64,000 bases of DNA from Bdellovibrionales bacterium RIFCSPHIGHO2_01_FULL_40_29 (lineage in GTDB: Bacteria > Bdellovibrionota > Bdellovibrionia > Bdellovibrionales > Bdellovibrionaceae), in assembly GCA_001771815.1 (NCBI GenBank), contig MEPU01000007.1, forward strand, positions 186,001 to 250,000, in the 5' to 3' direction. The notes below the pieces were generated by a model. That model made no database searches. It had not been told where the DNA came from and saw only the letters and a list, made by a program, of their open reading frames with translations. How positions within the stretch are numbered: position 1 is the first letter of the stretch; each line of letters starts with the position of its first letter. Below are positions 61,965 to 64,000 of this stretch, in pieces. The position numbers and the translations under genes were made by a program.

Positions 61965-62726
61965 ATGTCGAATCGCCCAATGGATAAATCTGAAATTATT
62001 AAAATGAAACAGGCTTGTAAGCTGGCGGCCCAAGTTCTTCAATACACTGAAAAATTCGCCAAGCCAGGTATCACAACACTCGAGCTGGATAAAATCGCAG
62101 ATGATTACACCAATTCCATTGGCGCCACATCGGCGTGTATCGGTTATCATGGATATCCTTTCTCAACATGTATTTCGGTGAATGAAGTGGTTTGTCATGG
62201 TTTGCCGGGCTCTTACGTCATCAAAGAGGGCGACATATTAAATATTGATGTGACGGTTAAAAAAGAGGGCTTCTTTGGCGACACTTCGAAAACGATCAAA
62301 GTGGGCCAAGTTTCCAATGCCGCTGCGGATCTTGTTGAGACAGCCTATCAGGCCATGATGATTGGTATAGGGGCAATTACGGCAGGCGGTTGGACGGGTG
62401 ATGTTGGATTTGAGACCAATAAGTTTGTCACACGCAAAGGGTATTCGACAGTTAAAGAAATTGGTGGTCATGGAATTGGACGCGAGTTTCATATGGATCC
62501 ATTCGTTCCGGCATTTGGGAAAAAGGGAAAAGGCGAACGGTTTATTCCATGGACTTGCTTTACTGTCGAGCCAATGGTGAACCAGGGGACTGAGGATTTC
62601 GAAGAGCACTCGATTCCGGGCTCAAGTATCAAGTACTACACCACATCAGATAAGAAATTATCAGCACAATTCGAACACACGATTTTGATGACCGATACCG
62701 GATATGAAATTTTAACTTTAATATAA
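61965..62726 (+). CDS. map: Methionine aminopeptidase, type I
   Basis: 253-residue enzyme that removes the initiator Met. Type I motifs: GYHGYPFSTCISVNEVVCHG, DILNIDVTVKKEGFFGDTSKT (metal-binding Asp), GGHGIGREFHMDPFVP, FTVEPMVNQG, and AQFEHTILMT. The ATG is 20 bases after the SWIB terminator. There is no Shine-Dalgarno, and a TATATT hexamer (61949-61954) ends 10 bases before the start, implying a nearly leaderless mRNA or read-through. The ahcY gene follows after 23 bp. Confidence 0.95.
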   Translation: MSNRPMDKSEIIKMKQACKLAAQVLQYTEKFAKPGITTLELDKIADDYTNSIGATSACIGYHGYPFSTCISVNEVVCHGLPGSYVIKEGDILNIDVTVKKEGFFGDTSKTIKVGQVSNAAADLVETAYQAMMIGIGAITAGGWTGDVGFETNKFVTRKGYSTVKEIGGHGIGREFHMDPFVPAFGKKGKGERFIPWTCFTVEPMVNQGTEDFEEHSIPGSSIKYYTTSDKKLSAQFEHTILMTDTGYEILTLI

Positions 62727-62749
62727 ATTAACAAAACTTAAGGAATAAC

Positions 62750-64000
62750 ATGCGAACGACAACTGAAAAACGAACGGATTCAAAAATGGCAAAAATGACA
62801 AAAGTAAAATCAACAACATTAAAAACTAAATCTACTGGAAGAATTGCTGTCAAAGCAGCGGGTAAGACAGCTACAAAATCTACAAAGTTGGATTATGCCG
62901 TTTGCAAAGAAGCTATGAATGATCCCAAAGTTTTTGCTGAGTTGGCTCGCTGGGGTCGTGAAGAAATTAAAATCGCAGAAAAAGAAATGCCAGGATTAAT
63001 GGCATTACGAAAAGAGTTTGGAAAATCAAAACCCTTAAGTGGGGCTCGCATTGCGGGATGTCTTCATATGACAATTCAAACAGCGGTATTGATTGAGACA
63101 CTGATTCATTTGGGTGCTGAGGTTCGTTGGTCATCATGCAATATTTTTTCTACTCAAGACCATGCGGCTGTTGCCATTGCAGCAGCTGGTATTCCGGTAT
63201 TTGCATGGAAGGGTTTGAGCGAAGTGGATTTCAACTGGTGTATTGAACAAACCATCACAGGTTGGGGGCCACAAGGTTACAATTTGATTTTAGATGATGG
63301 TGGCGATTTGACGAATATGATGCATGAACCACGCTTTGCTAAAGAATTGAAAAAGATCATTGGATTATCTGAGGAAACGACAACAGGAGTTCATAATTTA
63401 GAAATCAAATTACGAGCTAAGCAATTAAAAGTTCCGGCAATCAATGTGAATGATTCTGTAACAAAATCAAAGTTTGATAATCTTTATGGTTGCCGCGAAT
63501 CTTTGGCTGATGGAATCAAGCGCGCAACAGATGTGATGATGGCGGGTAAAATTGTTGTTGTTGCTGGCTACGGAGATGTTGGTAAAGGTTCAGCTCACTC
63601 GGTAAAGGGCTTGGGCGCTCGTGTATTGGTAACTGAAATTGATCCAATTTGCGCATTGCAAGCGGCGATGGAGGGTTTTCAAGTTGTAACCATGGACGAG
63701 GCGGCTTCTATAGCTGATATTTTTGTAACGGCTACGGGATGTTGCGATATTATCACAGAAAAACATTTTATGATGATGAAGGATAACGCGATCGTTTGTA
63801 ATATTGGTCACTTTGATATCGAAATTGACATGGCCTGGTTGAATAAAAATTCAAAAATGCGCGAAGTAAAACCACAGGTGGATATTCATACTTTAAAAAA
63901 TGGCCGCGAGATCGTAGTTCTCGCAAAAGGCCGTTTGGTCAACTTGGGGTGTGCAACTGGTCACCCTTCATTTGTGATGAGCAATTCATTTACAAATCAA
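62750..64000 (+). CDS. ahcY: Adenosylhomocysteinase, 3' end cut by window
   Basis: S-adenosylhomocysteine hydrolase, 417 residues visible and open to the window end. It splits SAH to adenosine and homocysteine. Conserved text: [52 protein letters not shown], the NAD-binding [10 protein letters not shown], and FVTATGCC. The first 47 residues (Lys/Thr-rich, [20 protein letters not shown]) precede the normal N-terminus [10 protein letters not shown] and are not found in typical members. AAGGA lies 5 bases before ATG 62750. Later in-frame ATGs (62786, 62795) have no ribosome site, so the tail appears real. Confidence 0.96.
   Translation, partial: MRTTTEKRTDSKMAKMTKVKSTTLKTKSTGRIAVKAAGKTATKSTKLDYAVCKEAMNDPKVFAELARWGREEIKIAEKEMPGLMALRKEFGKSKPLSGARIAGCLHMTIQTAVLIETLIHLGAEVRWSSCNIFSTQDHAAVAIAAAGIPVFAWKGLSEVDFNWCIEQTITGWGPQGYNLILDDGGDLTNMMHEPRFAKELKKIIGLSEETTTGVHNLEIKLRAKQLKVPAINVNDSVTKSKFDNLYGCRESLADGIKRATDVMMAGKIVVVAGYGDVGKGSAHSVKGLGARVLVTEIDPICALQAAMEGFQVVTMDEAASIADIFVTATGCCDIITEKHFMMMKDNAIVCNIGHFDIEIDMAWLNKNSKMREVKPQVDIHTLKNGREIVVLAKGRLVNLGCATGHPSFVMSNSFTNQ

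Noticed and set aside
62727-62749. SAH riboswitch before ahcY
   Set aside because: Only 23 bp separate map and ahcY, too short for an aptamer outside coding sequence.
1-64000. tRNA, rRNA, CRISPR array, insertion sequence or prophage
   Set aside because: No cloverleaf-like genes, direct-repeat arrays, transposase or integrase genes were recognised on either strand.

Overview
The window looks like the chromosome of a predatory or free-living bacterium of the Bdellovibrio lineage (Bdellovibrionota). This is inferred from the gene set and protein style: many secreted lipoproteins and hydrolases, a type IV pilin, an OmpA-type lipoprotein, a SWIB protein with a histone-like Lys/Ala tail, AT-leaning sequence (by eye, not computed) and very tight gene packing. 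No rRNA, tRNA, insertion sequence, prophage or CRISPR array was seen. Both ends cut genes: a sensor histidine kinase at the left and adenosylhomocysteinase at the right.

Layout. 1-6.9 kb: histidine kinase, a guanine-type purine riboswitch in front of a secreted endonuclease I, a minus-strand run of two secreted alpha/beta hydrolases plus a small secreted protein, an acidic protein and a PAP2 phosphatase whose start lies inside a terminator hairpin. 7-15.3 kb: orphan Fis-type HTH protein, RDD and rhomboid membrane proteins, the PutA-type proline catabolic enzyme, a FAH-family/histidine-phosphatase pair and Hsp33. 15.3-22.3 kb: mostly lineage-specific genes (lipoproteins, matrixin-like metalloprotease, Hsp20-like coiled-coil protein, a protein with a duplicated DEIW-motif domain) and a gene-free 475-bp stretch with nested hairpins. 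22.5-33.3 kb: lnt-mutS2, a zinc-ribbon membrane protein, and a clpS-clpA-slt-subtilase run. 33.4-41.6 kb: pilin, dnaJ, dnaK with a heat-shock-like promoter, acetyl-CoA synthetase, and a 23-residue hydrophobic peptide gene. 41.6-49 kb: purK-purE, two dihydrouridine synthases, OmpA lipoprotein, EamA transporter, glutaredoxin and EVE protein. 48.7-54.6 kb: plus-strand run SDR-fumC-unknown-zinc ribbon/Tudor-like-UvrD/Rep helicase-cNMP protein. 54.6-64 kb: RluA, BolA, EttA, a minus-strand run of J-domain protein, B12 radical SAM protein and caspase-like secreted protein, then SWIB, map and ahcY.

The genes fall into proteostasis (Hsp33, ClpAS, DnaJK, J-domain, Hsp20-like), envelope and secreted hydrolysis (endonuclease I, hydrolases, PAP2, Slt, subtilase, matrixin, caspase-like) and core metabolism (PutA, Acs, FumC, PurEK, AhcY). 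The most noteworthy signals are the purine riboswitch whose P1 helix overlaps the ribosome binding site of a secreted DNase gene, an RNA hairpin sequestering the start of a J-domain protein, a helicase neighbour that looks like a detached UvrD C-terminal domain, a caspase-like His/Cys pair in a secreted protein, the tiny hydrophobic peptide gene, and several genes that look leaderless.
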